This document shows positions 16,201 to 23,968 of a stretch of 46,498 nt of DNA, one piece after another. The DNA is from JAFGDH01 sp964441265. Its GTDB lineage: Archaea; Aenigmatarchaeota; Aenigmatarchaeia; QMZP01; QMZT01. The stretch is from positions 1-46,498 of the forward strand of contig CAYYKJ010000011.1 of assembly GCA_964441265.1 (NCBI GenBank), given 5' to 3'. Made by a program: the position numbers and the translations under genes. The notes under the pieces were generated by a model. That model was not told the origin of the DNA. It ran no database searches and saw nothing but the letters and a program-made list of their open reading frames with translations. Position 1 is the first letter of the stretch; every line of letters begins with the position of its first letter.

Positions 16201-19186
16201 AACCGGGACTTCCAGATACTGCAGCACCCAGGGCTACACGGTTTCGTGTACCATACCTGTGGACAAGTTCCTTTCCGCCGCGGGTTGCGATCAGATGAGT
16301 GAGGGGGACGTGGGTAACATGCCCCTGAACATGAACTTCAGCCTCAAGCTCCCGGGCCAGGACACCCCCTTCAGGGCGGGCCTGAACACCAACTACCAGG
16401 TCTATGCAGCGCCCGTCACACCCTACATAGAATTCGTCGACAACCAGATCGATTCAGATACCGGTTATTACGGGAACAACATAAACTGCCTGGAGTCCAA
16501 CTCAATTGCCCTGGGACAAAAGGCCGGGGATTTCATAGTCATACAGAACGCCGAGCTTCTCCACGAGCCGGATGGCGAGCTTTCCTGGTCTTTCAATTTC
16601 AACGCACAGGACGCTTCCGGAAAGCTCACCAAGGGCAGGGGCATATCCCCGACAGAGGAATCCGTCCTTTGCGAGCTCAAGAATTCCGCCTCGGTGGGCG
16701 CCCACCGGGAGGAGATGTACAAGTGCAGCCTTTACGTAGATCCGGGATTCTTCCAGAGGTGCGACGACGGGTCAGGAACCGTGGAGCTGGTGGCCACCTC
16801 CAAGAGCACGGGTAAGCAGGCAAGGGGCAGCTTCAAGGTCTACGTGAAGAAGGGGACCGACCCCTTCGACATACATCTGGACGTTAACAGTTATCCCAAG
16901 CCCTCCAGGTTCAAGTGCCATGTGAACACCGCGGGAGGGAGCTGCGGTATGGAGTATTCCATGTTCAACGCCACCGTGTCCCTGAGGAACAGGGAGGACG
17001 GGGACATATCCGATCTGGAGGTCTATGACTCCCAGATAACCCTCGCGGACGGGAAGGTGAACGCCCACAGTTCCATGTGCAGGAAGGTCACCCAGGAGCA
17101 GGCGTCGCCCGACCAGTCGAGATACATCTGCACCTTCCGCGTCCCGAGCACTATCACCATTTCCGAGGAGATCACCGACGACCCGGACCAGACCTTCGGG
17201 GACGTCCCGCTGGGGACGCCCAATCTCACCATGTTCTACAGGTATGCGAACGGGCTCGTTTACGAGAGCCGTTCGAAGGAATTCGGGACCATCACCATAG
17301 AGCCGGAGCTGAACGACAACCTGAGGTCAATGCTCGATCAGAGGAGGCAGGCGGACAAGGTCTACAAAGAGGTGGAAGGCATATTCCAGTGGCTGATCAG
17401 GATCGCGGCCGGCTGCGCGGTGTGCCTGGGGGCGGACAAGCTCTGGGGCGACGCGGGCCTGGACAAGGAAGGGGATGATGACAAAGACACGCAGGACACA
17501 AGCGGCGACGGGGACGACGAAGAAGACACGGGAGACGGAGATGACGAAGAGGGAACAAACGGGGGAGAGGAAGAAGAGGGGACTAATGGGGATGAGCAGG
17601 AAGAGGAGGAAGGAACCAACGGAGGGGAAGACGAAGAGGCAGGTGCGGAGACAGCAGGGGCGCAGGAAGGAGAGACCTTCGGGATCCCCTACAGCGAGGA
17701 TGATTACCAGCCGGAGACCGGCGGGATAGGATTCACTGATTATACTTCCGATGAGTGTCAAGGGATTGGTGCCACTGCGTGTGAATCAGCATGCAATGAT
17801 GAATACCCTGAACATACAGGTTATGCCCAGTGCGATCCGGTCAAGGCAATTGAGAGGCGATCTTGTGAGGGGGAATGGGAGCGGGTGAGTGAAGGGGAAT
17901 ATTCGGGCCTCACTTGCGATGAGTGTTATAAGGACCCGGGTGATCCTGTCGATCATTATTGCTGGTGCTGCGTTCCGGAAGACTCGGAAGAGGACGATAC
18001 TTCTGGCACTCTTCCGGGAAGGTTTCCCGCGCCTGATGAAAATCTGGAAGAGGCTGAGAAGAATGTTGAAGATGTCGGGGATATAGAGACTTCCGGAGGC
18101 AGATCAGGGCTTTCGAAGACAATAAGCTCAATATTCAGCAAGAAGAATGTTGAGGCTGCTGGAACCGTTGCGCTGATAGTGACAGCCGTTTTCCTGGTGG
18201 TTCTCATAATAAACACGATAGTCAGAAATTCCGGAGGGACGGGGATAAAGGAGGCGCCGTTCAGCTGGTTCAGCAAAGAGGAAGAAGAGGACAAGTACAC
18301 CAGCGCACTCAAAGAAGGATTTACAGCTGGGCTGGCCTTCTGCGTGCTCCCGAGGCTGATTTATTCGGTCCCGGGGATCGGAGGGGGATTTGAAGATGTC
18401 ATGGAATTTGTTTCGAAGACAATGGCCAGCACCTGCAAGTTCCTAATGGGGGCGCCCCAGCTGATCATGCTCCTGCTCAGGCTGGTCATGCGCTGGCTGC
18501 AGTTCAGGATGTGCCTGGACATGGCGAGGCCGAGGAGCATCAGCACGGGAGGAAGCGCCGCCTACCAGACCATGGCGCAGGCAGGGGAGGCCTCTCGGGT
18601 CATGCAGTCAATGACCCAGTGCTTCTCGCAGCTCGATGGCATAACTAACGACGCCTTCGCCCTGGGGTGGGAGATAAACAACCGGGTGAAGGACAACTTC
18701 GCCAAGCCGAACCTGGTGATCGAGCAGGATGGGAAGAAGCTGGTTTCGGAGTCCGCGAGGGCCGGGGGCGCTCCAGCAGTCTATTACGACAAACCTAAGG
18801 TAGAATTATCCTGGACCAACATCTGCAGCATAACCAGCTCCAGCTCGGTCAGGCTTGAGGTCACCGTCATAGAGCATGAAGAAGACGGGGGCAAAAGGGA
18901 ACATGGATGTAACCGCATCAACATGCAAACACTGGCCACCAACTGCATATCCTGCAGGCAGGAGAGTTCCGGCTACAATCCGTACATGTCTTCCACAGGG
19001 GGAAGCTATTATTCGACCAGTTATTATTCCAGGGGATATTCCGGCTGCAGGGATACGGGCAGCTTCAGCCAAAGCGTGAGTGAAATGTGCCGGGGTAACT
19101 TCGATTGGGACAGATCTTCAACCTATGAGGTAGAGTTCAGAGTGGGAGACCTTGGCCCGTTCACCTTTGATCTGGTCCGGGGTTAG
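13229..19186 (+). CDS. Giant modular secreted membrane protein (A')
   Basis: This 1985-aa protein starts with a signal peptide ending VTFASA. Residues about 340-1290 hold around nine beta modules, each marked by a Cys pair with an aromatic two residues before the second Cys (for example LDCDSPMGNSYRCRIP and INCQESNNVFTCSIP), spaced about 105-150 residues apart. A helix and Cys-hydrophobic segment (GCAVCLGADKLWG) near 1395-1405 matches the 844-aa paralogue. An acidic EEGTNGGE-type repeat linker follows (about 1410-1480), then a ten-cysteine domain (about 1508-1590), a membrane helix near 1650 (ALIVTAVFLVVLIIN), another hydrophobic region near 1735-1760, and a Tyr/Ser-rich Cys-containing C-terminal ectodomain. 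Recognisable family: none. It may be a surface stalk or adhesin. Confidence 0.75.
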   Translation: MKINPGLLVLQIFAVIASYLMLSVTFASAYQINIFGDTDQATASIQGFGDLMDKEFTFEYDYARNAHYMSIKLESRSDSAQMRKVYFYVCRDYNPVQCILRGDPPHIGTSPSGSIPVHEEEMKWSDVSTGGSANFMAIVKMDVEGRTVWTGSWDHVEKTGSGIGPESFEHESYDVDRLNLYLDPGVNPGPVKNYIEARNRIPSSYVNRSVFALVSSSTVDKLYGLMGDDGDVDPSGTDNPVFSTDIESGNTFEGAPKRWSFVFGGDGDISNPVIFYSTGEDLPSGEGDIGGASLAIDDFGPQIITCESGQVISAKVHVENSSMISCAQEECYYTDFGYEIDGQEPGESHMTCQITDKYTYECEIPVSNLPACDAPGTSTITMYFLYDDGSRVSAGYPVTLKKPSPSVSLSDLSPNPFDCGIDSELAATITVSNPTSSSPVKEYTLDGSNYQTLDCDSPMGNSYRCRIPEGEICGLLNENLDLYYRFTFGEVETNTSRVNLMVTFPPPSMAVDHMTTQIFTAGESADSTAYLHVNYPDSVTFSGGDFEYRYLDGSWETVTCAKKESFPDIEHYECPLTVDVPAGTTPGVRSMEFRLNGFDGEGNPETLRANTFMEVRSPPPDPDLSITYAGRLDCISDSTLTVRARADNILEDPGKQEYSTGSGYSEINCQESNNVFTCSIPADDICQMKKLGVTLNLRFTYPSLSDPLVSKPYKIYVDLPKPSFHILYVAPDPMTKGKTTDASVQTYIKYPSYVSSSPSFRYSYMDKSDQTMSCTKDTDSGSADKDFYSCTASFDIPSGYSADDFPLMAKIKGTDLISEVYQVDLIEATAGPQPDIQKVNPDYIEGEAGNSTAADIFVRTVDFDEAGISSVSLSPSGWIRSGTCERQQPNYYACTIEVDIPSGADAGDQEETLKMLVSDGSSSHDVTHPITVSVIPEAKGLDIQAITPDSLYCPGHPSSNPQQVQMKMRLTETTETPSILQEDIKFNSVSITGTSRYCSTQGYTVSCTIPVDKFLSAAGCDQMSEGDVGNMPLNMNFSLKLPGQDTPFRAGLNTNYQVYAAPVTPYIEFVDNQIDSDTGYYGNNINCLESNSIALGQKAGDFIVIQNAELLHEPDGELSWSFNFNAQDASGKLTKGRGISPTEESVLCELKNSASVGAHREEMYKCSLYVDPGFFQRCDDGSGTVELVATSKSTGKQARGSFKVYVKKGTDPFDIHLDVNSYPKPSRFKCHVNTAGGSCGMEYSMFNATVSLRNREDGDISDLEVYDSQITLADGKVNAHSSMCRKVTQEQASPDQSRYICTFRVPSTITISEEITDDPDQTFGDVPLGTPNLTMFYRYANGLVYESRSKEFGTITIEPELNDNLRSMLDQRRQADKVYKEVEGIFQWLIRIAAGCAVCLGADKLWGDAGLDKEGDDDKDTQDTSGDGDDEEDTGDGDDEEGTNGGEEEEGTNGDEQEEEEGTNGGEDEEAGAETAGAQEGETFGIPYSEDDYQPETGGIGFTDYTSDECQGIGATACESACNDEYPEHTGYAQCDPVKAIERRSCEGEWERVSEGEYSGLTCDECYKDPGDPVDHYCWCCVPEDSEEDDTSGTLPGRFPAPDENLEEAEKNVEDVGDIETSGGRSGLSKTISSIFSKKNVEAAGTVALIVTAVFLVVLIINTIVRNSGGTGIKEAPFSWFSKEEEEDKYTSALKEGFTAGLAFCVLPRLIYSVPGIGGGFEDVMEFVSKTMASTCKFLMGAPQLIMLLLRLVMRWLQFRMCLDMARPRSISTGGSAAYQTMAQAGEASRVMQSMTQCFSQLDGITNDAFALGWEINNRVKDNFAKPNLVIEQDGKKLVSESARAGGAPAVYYDKPKVELSWTNICSITSSSSVRLEVTVIEHEEDGGKREHGCNRINMQTLATNCISCRQESSGYNPYMSSTGGSYYSTSYYSRGYSGCRDTGSFSQSVSEMCRGNFDWDRSSTYEVEFRVGDLGPFTFDLVRG
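14205..17150 (+). repeat. About nine divergent Cys-pair beta modules in the giant protein
   Basis: Successive module Cys pairs begin near nt 14277, 14593, 14908, 15232, 15547, 15877, 16222, 16666 and 17077. The spacing is near 105-115 aa for the first seven and longer (about 140 aa) for the last two. Each carries the pattern [MLI]xC-x(8-24)-[YF]xC, often followed by a Pro or acidic turn and, in several, a third Cys. The modules are diverged in DNA sequence, so the repeat is visible at protein level only. Confidence 0.65.
17500..17650 (+). repeat. Acidic low-complexity repeat linker
   Basis: The region encodes Asp/Glu/Gly-rich sequence with three clear copies of an E-G-T-N-G-[GD]-E unit starting near 17549, 17576 and 17609. 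It separates the beta-module stalk from the Cys-rich domain. Such repeats expand and contract by slippage, so length may vary between strains. Confidence 0.7.
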
Positions 19187-19230
19187 ACAAAGAGCACTTA
19201 TTCCAGCGCCCATGAGGAACGGAGACTGAT

Positions 19231-19239
19231 TTTTTAAAT
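19231..19239 (+). promoter_or_regulatory. TATA box of the first MntA/HepT pair
   Basis: TTTTTAAAT is centred about 25 nt before the ATG at 19260, the normal spacing for a leaderless archaeal transcript. It supports the ATG at 19260 over the GTG at 19242. Confidence 0.55.
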
Positions 19240-19259
19240 GCGTGGGCCAAAAAGATACT

Positions 19260-19673
19260 ATGAAAGACGTGGAAAAGGCCATGGGCGACCTCGGAAGGGA
19301 ATTGATCAGGGAAGCGGAAAGGGACGGGAATGTGGTAGCAGTGATCCTGTTCGGGAGCCGTGCAAGGGGCGAGGCCGCTGATGGCTCTGACCTGGACATA
19401 TGCCTCGTTCTCAGGGAGGGGGTCACGGACAAGAAGATCCCTTTCAGGGAGGCCCTGAAATACACCGGCCTGGCGAGGGGCGGGAATGTGGACGTCAGCA
19501 TCTTCCGGGAACTTCCCCTTTTTGTGAGGGCAAGGGTCCTGAAGGAAGGGAAGGTGCTGCTCAGCAAAAACGACGAGATGCTGTATGGCATCGCTTTCAG
19601 GACGGTGAAGGACTTCGAGGAATTCAAGAAATACTATTACCAATATCTGGGGGCTGTTACCCATGCTAGATAA
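19260..19673 (+). CDS. mntA: MntA-type antitoxin, minimal nucleotidyltransferase
   Basis: The 137-aa product has the GS-x10-DxD active-site motif (G32, S33, D44, D46 in FGSRARGEAADGSDLD), defining the MNT family. In characterised MntA/HepT systems this enzyme transfers AMP to a tyrosine of the HEPN toxin and so silences it. Its 3' end overlaps the start of the downstream HEPN gene by 11 bp, the usual antitoxin-first arrangement. The start is set by a TATA box at 19231-19239. Confidence 0.8.
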   Translation: MKDVEKAMGDLGRELIREAERDGNVVAVILFGSRARGEAADGSDLDICLVLREGVTDKKIPFREALKYTGLARGGNVDVSIFRELPLFVRARVLKEGKVLLSKNDEMLYGIAFRTVKDFEEFKKYYYQYLGAVTHAR

Positions 19674-20088
19674 GGAAAGGATCCTGGCCAAAATAGACGA
19701 GATGGAAGGATACGTGAACGAATTGAGGAAAATAATCCCGGAGGATTTCGGAAGCTATGAAAAATCGACGGAAAAGAAAAGGGCATGCGAAAGGCTTCTT
19801 CACATATCCGTGGAATGCGCGATAGACATCTGCAACATGATTATAGTCGGAATGAGGATGGGGCTTCCCAGCAGCGAGATTGACATTTTCGAGAAGCTTG
19901 AGAAAAATGAGATAATCTCGAGGAAGGTCTCCGGCAAGCTGAGAAAGATGAGAGCCTTCAGGAACGTGCTTGTTCATAGGTATGGCCGTGTGGACGACAG
20001 GACGGTTTTTGATTTACTGAAAAATAAGCTCACCGATTTCGGGGAATTTTCGGGTGAGATTCTTAAATACATAAAGAAATCGAAGTGA
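19663..20088 (+). CDS. hepT: HepT-type HEPN toxin
   Basis: This 141-aa helical protein carries the HEPN ribonuclease signature RX4HXY (R100, H105, Y107 in FRNVLVHRYG). The tyrosine is the residue modified by MntA in studied systems. Length and layout match the HepT/DUF86 family. It overlaps the MntA gene and converges with the DUF357 gene, with six bases between stops. RNase activity is inferred from the motif. Confidence 0.82.
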   Translation: MLDKERILAKIDEMEGYVNELRKIIPEDFGSYEKSTEKKRACERLLHISVECAIDICNMIIVGMRMGLPSSEIDIFEKLEKNEIISRKVSGKLRKMRAFRNVLVHRYGRVDDRTVFDLLKNKLTDFGEFSGEILKYIKKSK

Positions 20089-20094
20089 TGATTT

Positions 20095-20334
20095 CTATTC
20101 CAGCGCCCCGAATTCCCTGGCGCTCTCCAGGACCGCCCAGGCCCAGATGACCGCCTCGAACGCCCTTATTAGATCGTTCTTTTTCAGGAAGTATTCGGAG
20201 TCCTTCACGTAGGCGTTGATGTTGGTGAGGACCTCTTTCCTCTCCTGATCGAGGAGTTTGGTTTTCTTGACCTCTTCCCTGACCCTCAGGAGCCATTTCT
20301 CGGTTTCCTCCCGGAGCGAGGTTTCCAGATCCAT
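20095..20334 (-). CDS. DUF357-like small helical protein
   Basis: The 79-aa product is a predicted helical bundle (ETSLREETEKWLLRVREEV ... FLKKNDLIRAFEAVIWAWA) that resembles the archaeal DUF357 family. Its function is unknown. The gene starts 28 bp from the divergently transcribed small membrane protein gene, so the promoters must overlap. Confidence 0.65.
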   Translation of the reverse strand: MDLETSLREETEKWLLRVREEVKKTKLLDQERKEVLTNINAYVKDSEYFLKKNDLIRAFEAVIWAWAVLESAREFGALE

Positions 20335-20362
20335 TATTTAATTATCAGGGGAAATTATTAAT

Positions 20363-20680
20363 ATGGTACTGGAGATGCTTTCCGACCCCTTCATACTCGC
20401 GGTCCTGGCCATAATGATAGTTTTCATAATAGTGGCCTACAAGCTGGTCAAGATACTGGCCAAGGCCGCAATAATAGGGTTGGTGGCAGCCCTGTTCCCG
20501 ATCTTCGGCAACTACTTCCTGGGGCTGGAAATACCCATAACCCTCTTCAACATACTCTGGTTCGGTGTCACCGGCATAGGGCTTTTCTTCCTGTACACCA
20601 TACTCAGGACCGGCTGGAAGGCATTGAAATTGATTCTGGCCCCTTTCAAGGCGCTCTTCAGGGGAAAGAAGAAGAAGTAG
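20363..20680 (+). CDS. Small integral membrane protein
   Basis: This 105-aa protein has two to three hydrophobic helices (about residues 8-28, 34-52 and 58-80) and a basic tail ending RGKKKK. The middle part (GLVAALFPIFGNYFLGLEIP) is faintly like BofA-type membrane proteins, but that match is weak. Its 3' end overlaps by 23 bp the 3' end of the convergent PEP-synthase-like gene. Function unknown. Confidence 0.6.
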   Translation: MVLEMLSDPFILAVLAIMIVFIIVAYKLVKILAKAAIIGLVAALFPIFGNYFLGLEIPITLFNILWFGVTGIGLFFLYTILRTGWKALKLILAPFKALFRGKKKK

Positions 20681-22862
20681 CCCCTCTCGTTCTCATCCTG
20701 TCAAGAAGGAATTTCTTTTCAAGGCGGGATATCTCGTTCTTCCCCTGCTCCACGAACTCGGGATCGAAGGACATGGAGTCCACTCCCGCGTCGAACAGCC
20801 TTTCCACGGTTATCTGGTCGTATCCCCTCATGAGGACGGAGACGTCCGCCTGGCCCCTGCACGCCTCCACGACCATCTTTATCAGTTTCATCACTGCCCT
20901 GCTGCTCTCCGTGTATAACGTGGAGACCCTCGGATTGGAGGGATCCACACCAAGGGTGAGCCTGGACAGCTCGGAAAGGTTTATTAGAACGAAGTCCACA
21001 CCCTCGTTCACGAAGGTCTCCATTTCCAGGGCGGCAGAGGGGACCGATATCTCCACACCGGTCTTCAGGTAGGAAGGGACCACGTCCTTCATTATCCTGA
21101 GCTCCTTGACGCTGGTCACGAAGGGTAGGACTATGCCCACGTTTTGTATCCCCTTCTCGTACATTTTCTTTATGATCTCTATTTCCTTGCCGAAGAGCTC
21201 CTGGTTTTCCAGCACCATCCTCATCCCCCTGCACCCCAGCATGGGGTTCCTCTCCCCTTCCTGCCGTGGCGAGAGAAGGCGGTACCAGACCATCCTGGGG
21301 GATGCGCTCTCCGCGACGCCTTCCACCCTTCTGAGGGCGCTTTCGAATTCTCCCGGGCTGCTCCTCAGCATGAACAGGGGATCGCTTTCCCCGAACAGTC
21401 CGGAGGGATCAAGAACGCCTATGCCGTCGAAATCCTGGTCGGGATCGAATTCATACCTGAAATCCATGTTCATGAAGACCTCGGTGGCGCTGGGGGCCCC
21501 GCTGTCCACTATTTCGTATCCGTCGGGAGAGGGCGGTTCCTCCGGCCTGTCATATGATAAGGCACCAGCCGCACCGTCTATCCTCACCATTTTTCCGGGT
21601 TCCAGTGGACCGGTGTCTATCCCGACTATGCAGGCAGTTCCGAATTCCCTCGCCATGGACGAGACGTTGGAGAAGAGCCCGCCACCGCTGGATATTATGC
21701 CGCCTGCCTTCCCCATCAGAAGGGAAAGGTCGGGATTCATGTTTCTTGTAATTATGATGTCTTCCGGCGTCACTCCGCTGAAATCGCTCAGACTTTCCAG
21801 CACCTTGAGAGTCCCCCTCCCGGTTCCCGGGGAGACCCCGAAACCCTTTATCTCTCCGTCCTCCTCGGATTCGGGCGGGCTCCATGACATCGGCCTGGCC
21901 TGTATCACGTGAAGTTTGCCCCTCTCCAGTGCCCAGTCCACCGATATGCTGTTCCCGAAAACCTCCCGGATTCTTCTGAGGATTTTGAATATGCTGGAGA
22001 TCTCTTCCCCGTCCAGGAGCTCCGATGACACCCGTTCCTTGAGGACTGGCAGTTTCTTGGTCTTCCCGGAGACCGGATCCTTGCTGTACATGTATGTCTT
22101 GTTTCCCACCGTCTTTCCGGACACATCCCCCGTTTCCGGATCCAGGAAATACCTGTCCGGGGAGACGCTGCCTTCAGAGAGGGATTTCCCCAGCCCCCAT
22201 GCACCCTCTATCACCACCCTGTCACCGAGGAAAGAAGCCCCTCCGGACTTTTCCGAGTTTACCATCTTCTGAATGATCACACCCATGCCCTTGCGGGGAT
22301 CTTTCCCCTTCTTGATGGCGTAATAGAGCGCCTTGGGCGAGAATGCTGACGACCAGCATGCCTTGATGTGCTCCAGCAGGCCCTTCATCCCCCCCACGTT
22401 CAGGAAGGAGTCGCAGACTCCCGGGAAGGAGGACCCGTTGCCCGCGAAGGGGGAGGCCCTCACGGCCACGCTGACCTGTTCCCTTCCCGCCTTTATGAAG
22501 TCCAGAGCCGCTCCCCCGACCTCTTTCGCTTCCATACTCACGAACATGCGGTTGTACGCCCTGGATATCTCCTTCTCCAGTGATTCGGGAATCCTGGAGT
22601 TCACGAACATCCCGCGTATGGCCTTGGAAGTCTCTATGAGCCGGCCTATGTCTTCCGGGTCAGGCCCGGAGACCATCCCCTCCAGTTTCTCTTCCATGCG
22701 GTTGAACCTGAGGAATGACTGGTATGCCTCCGAGGTAATCACGAATCCCCTCGGGACCGGAATCCTGTTCCTCACGACCTCTGAGAGCCTGAGCGCCTTG
22801 CTCCCCACGTTCAGATTCCCCGAGTCTACATCTTCCAAACCGATAACGTTCAGCCGAATCAC
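20658..22862 (-). CDS. PEP-synthase homologue with missing catalytic residues
   Basis: This 734-aa protein has the full domain order of phosphoenolpyruvate synthase. The N-terminal ATP-grasp domain (about 1-330) keeps many family features, including VIIQKMV, EGAWGLGKS and VIQARP. The swivelling phosphohistidine domain (about 340-430) should read GGxTSHAA, but here is GGLFSNVSS, with Asn399 in place of the phosphorylated His. The C-terminal TIM barrel (about 455-734) keeps NPMLGCRG but lacks the usual R-x-E strand, has EISVPS where EIPS supplies a metal ligand, INLSELSR in place of GTNDLTQ, and VLMRG in place of the catalytic CGQ. The open frame is intact, so it looks like a maintained pseudoenzyme. 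It may bind nucleotide or regulate a genuine PEP synthase elsewhere. Confidence 0.8.
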   Translation of the reverse strand: MIRLNVIGLEDVDSGNLNVGSKALRLSEVVRNRIPVPRGFVITSEAYQSFLRFNRMEEKLEGMVSGPDPEDIGRLIETSKAIRGMFVNSRIPESLEKEISRAYNRMFVSMEAKEVGGAALDFIKAGREQVSVAVRASPFAGNGSSFPGVCDSFLNVGGMKGLLEHIKACWSSAFSPKALYYAIKKGKDPRKGMGVIIQKMVNSEKSGGASFLGDRVVIEGAWGLGKSLSEGSVSPDRYFLDPETGDVSGKTVGNKTYMYSKDPVSGKTKKLPVLKERVSSELLDGEEISSIFKILRRIREVFGNSISVDWALERGKLHVIQARPMSWSPPESEEDGEIKGFGVSPGTGRGTLKVLESLSDFSGVTPEDIIITRNMNPDLSLLMGKAGGIISSGGGLFSNVSSMAREFGTACIVGIDTGPLEPGKMVRIDGAAGALSYDRPEEPPSPDGYEIVDSGAPSATEVFMNMDFRYEFDPDQDFDGIGVLDPSGLFGESDPLFMLRSSPGEFESALRRVEGVAESASPRMVWYRLLSPRQEGERNPMLGCRGMRMVLENQELFGKEIEIIKKMYEKGIQNVGIVLPFVTSVKELRIMKDVVPSYLKTGVEISVPSAALEMETFVNEGVDFVLINLSELSRLTLGVDPSNPRVSTLYTESSRAVMKLIKMVVEACRGQADVSVLMRGYDQITVERLFDAGVDSMSFDPEFVEQGKNEISRLEKKFLLDRMRTRGATSSSFP

Positions 22863-22880
22863 CCTTTTTCCATAATAAAA

Positions 22881-22906
22881 ACATATATGGTTTAAATTTT
22901 ATAAAC
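22881..22906. promoter_or_regulatory. Divergent promoter region
   Basis: The 67-bp gap between the PEP-synthase-like gene and the prenyl synthase gene is very AT-rich. On the plus strand TTTATAAAC (22898-22906) lies about 28 nt before the ATG at 22930. On the minus strand CATATATG (22882-22889) lies about 24 nt before the start at 22862. Confidence 0.5.
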
Positions 22907-22929
22907 AAAATATACAAGAGGGAAAGGGC

Positions 22930-23925
22930 ATGATCGAAGGCGTTGAGAAGGTGCTGAAAGAGAAGGGAAAGATTATAGAGAAAGAGATAGAGAGGGTAAT
23001 ACCCAGGGAGGGAATCCCCAATCTCCACGACGCGATCTGGTACCACATGGGTACCGGTGGCAAGAGGATACGTCCGGTCCTGGCAATAATGGCCTGCGAG
23101 GCCATGGGAGGGAACACGAAAAAGGTGCTTCCCTTCGCGGCCTCCTGTGAGATCATGCACAACTGGTTCCTCGTCCACGATGACATAGAGGACGGTGACG
23201 AGGTCAGGAGAGGGCAGCCGGCCGTCTGGAAGAGATTCGGGGTCGACCACGGAATAAACGTGGGAGACTACATGTCGGAGAAGGTGTATGAACTCATATT
23301 CTCCGGCCTTGAGAAGGGTCTGGATGAGAGCATTGTCATAAGGCTGATAAAGGAAACCATTTCCACCTGCTCCAGGACCGCGGAGGGCCAGACCATGGAC
23401 ATGAACCTGCGGGATAACGACTCCCCGAATGAAGACGACTATTTCAGGACGATCGAAGGCAAGACCGCCTACTATTTCATGCACCCCATAATAGGGGGAT
23501 GCATAGTTGCGGGAGCCAAAGAGGAGGTCATCTCCAAGATAAAGGAATTCGGGCTCAAGGCCGGGCCGGCCTTCCAGATAGCGGACGATCTGCTGGACCT
23601 CACCGAGGGGAAGGGCAGGGACGAGGTAGGTTGTGACATAAAGGAGGGCAAGCGCACACTCATAGTGGTCAACTGCATGGACAGGTGCTCGGATGAGGAG
23701 CGGAACGACCTGATTCGCATACTCAACAAGCCCCGGGTTAAGACGACAAAGGAGGACGTCCTCTGGGTCAGGGAGCTCTTCGAGAGGCATGGGTGCCTCG
23801 GATACACCGAGAATAAGGCAAGGGAGCTGGTGGGGGAGGCCAAGGAAATCATATCCGAACTTCCTGATGAAATCAGGAAAATGCTCTCGGAATTTGCCGA
23901 TTACGTTATCGAGAGGAAAAAATGA
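22930..23925 (+). CDS. Polyprenyl (geranylgeranyl-type) diphosphate synthase
   Basis: This 331-aa trans-prenyltransferase condenses isopentenyl diphosphate with allylic diphosphates. The first aspartate-rich motif is D84-D85-x-x-D88 in LVHDDIEDGD, preceded by bulky residues (NWF) that restrict chain length. The second is ADDLLD in QIADDLLDLTEGKGRDEVG, and GGKRIRP (residues 43-49) binds diphosphate. In archaea such enzymes make the C20 chain of membrane ether lipids. A C15 or C25 product cannot be excluded. The UbiA-family prenyltransferase that would act later in lipid synthesis lies under 1 kb away. Confidence 0.88.
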   Translation: MIEGVEKVLKEKGKIIEKEIERVIPREGIPNLHDAIWYHMGTGGKRIRPVLAIMACEAMGGNTKKVLPFAASCEIMHNWFLVHDDIEDGDEVRRGQPAVWKRFGVDHGINVGDYMSEKVYELIFSGLEKGLDESIVIRLIKETISTCSRTAEGQTMDMNLRDNDSPNEDDYFRTIEGKTAYYFMHPIIGGCIVAGAKEEVISKIKEFGLKAGPAFQIADDLLDLTEGKGRDEVGCDIKEGKRTLIVVNCMDRCSDEERNDLIRILNKPRVKTTKEDVLWVRELFERHGCLGYTENKARELVGEAKEIISELPDEIRKMLSEFADYVIERKK

Positions 23926-23968
23926 TTCTCCAAAAAACAATTTAAGTTAAAAACGGATAAATTATAAC

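Noticed and set aside
17898..17905. GAATATTC in the giant gene, and another near 41849
   Set aside because: Both are single copies in coding sequence without a neighbouring TATA box; chance occurrences of the 8-mer.
6812..19186. S-layer protein assignment for the giant surface proteins
   Set aside because: They have multiple internal membrane segments and Cys-rich modules, and no S-layer domain or C-terminal anchor that I recognise.
20363..20680. BofA-family assignment for the small membrane protein
   Set aside because: The resemblance is limited to hydrophobic pattern around a GNYF segment; not enough to name it.
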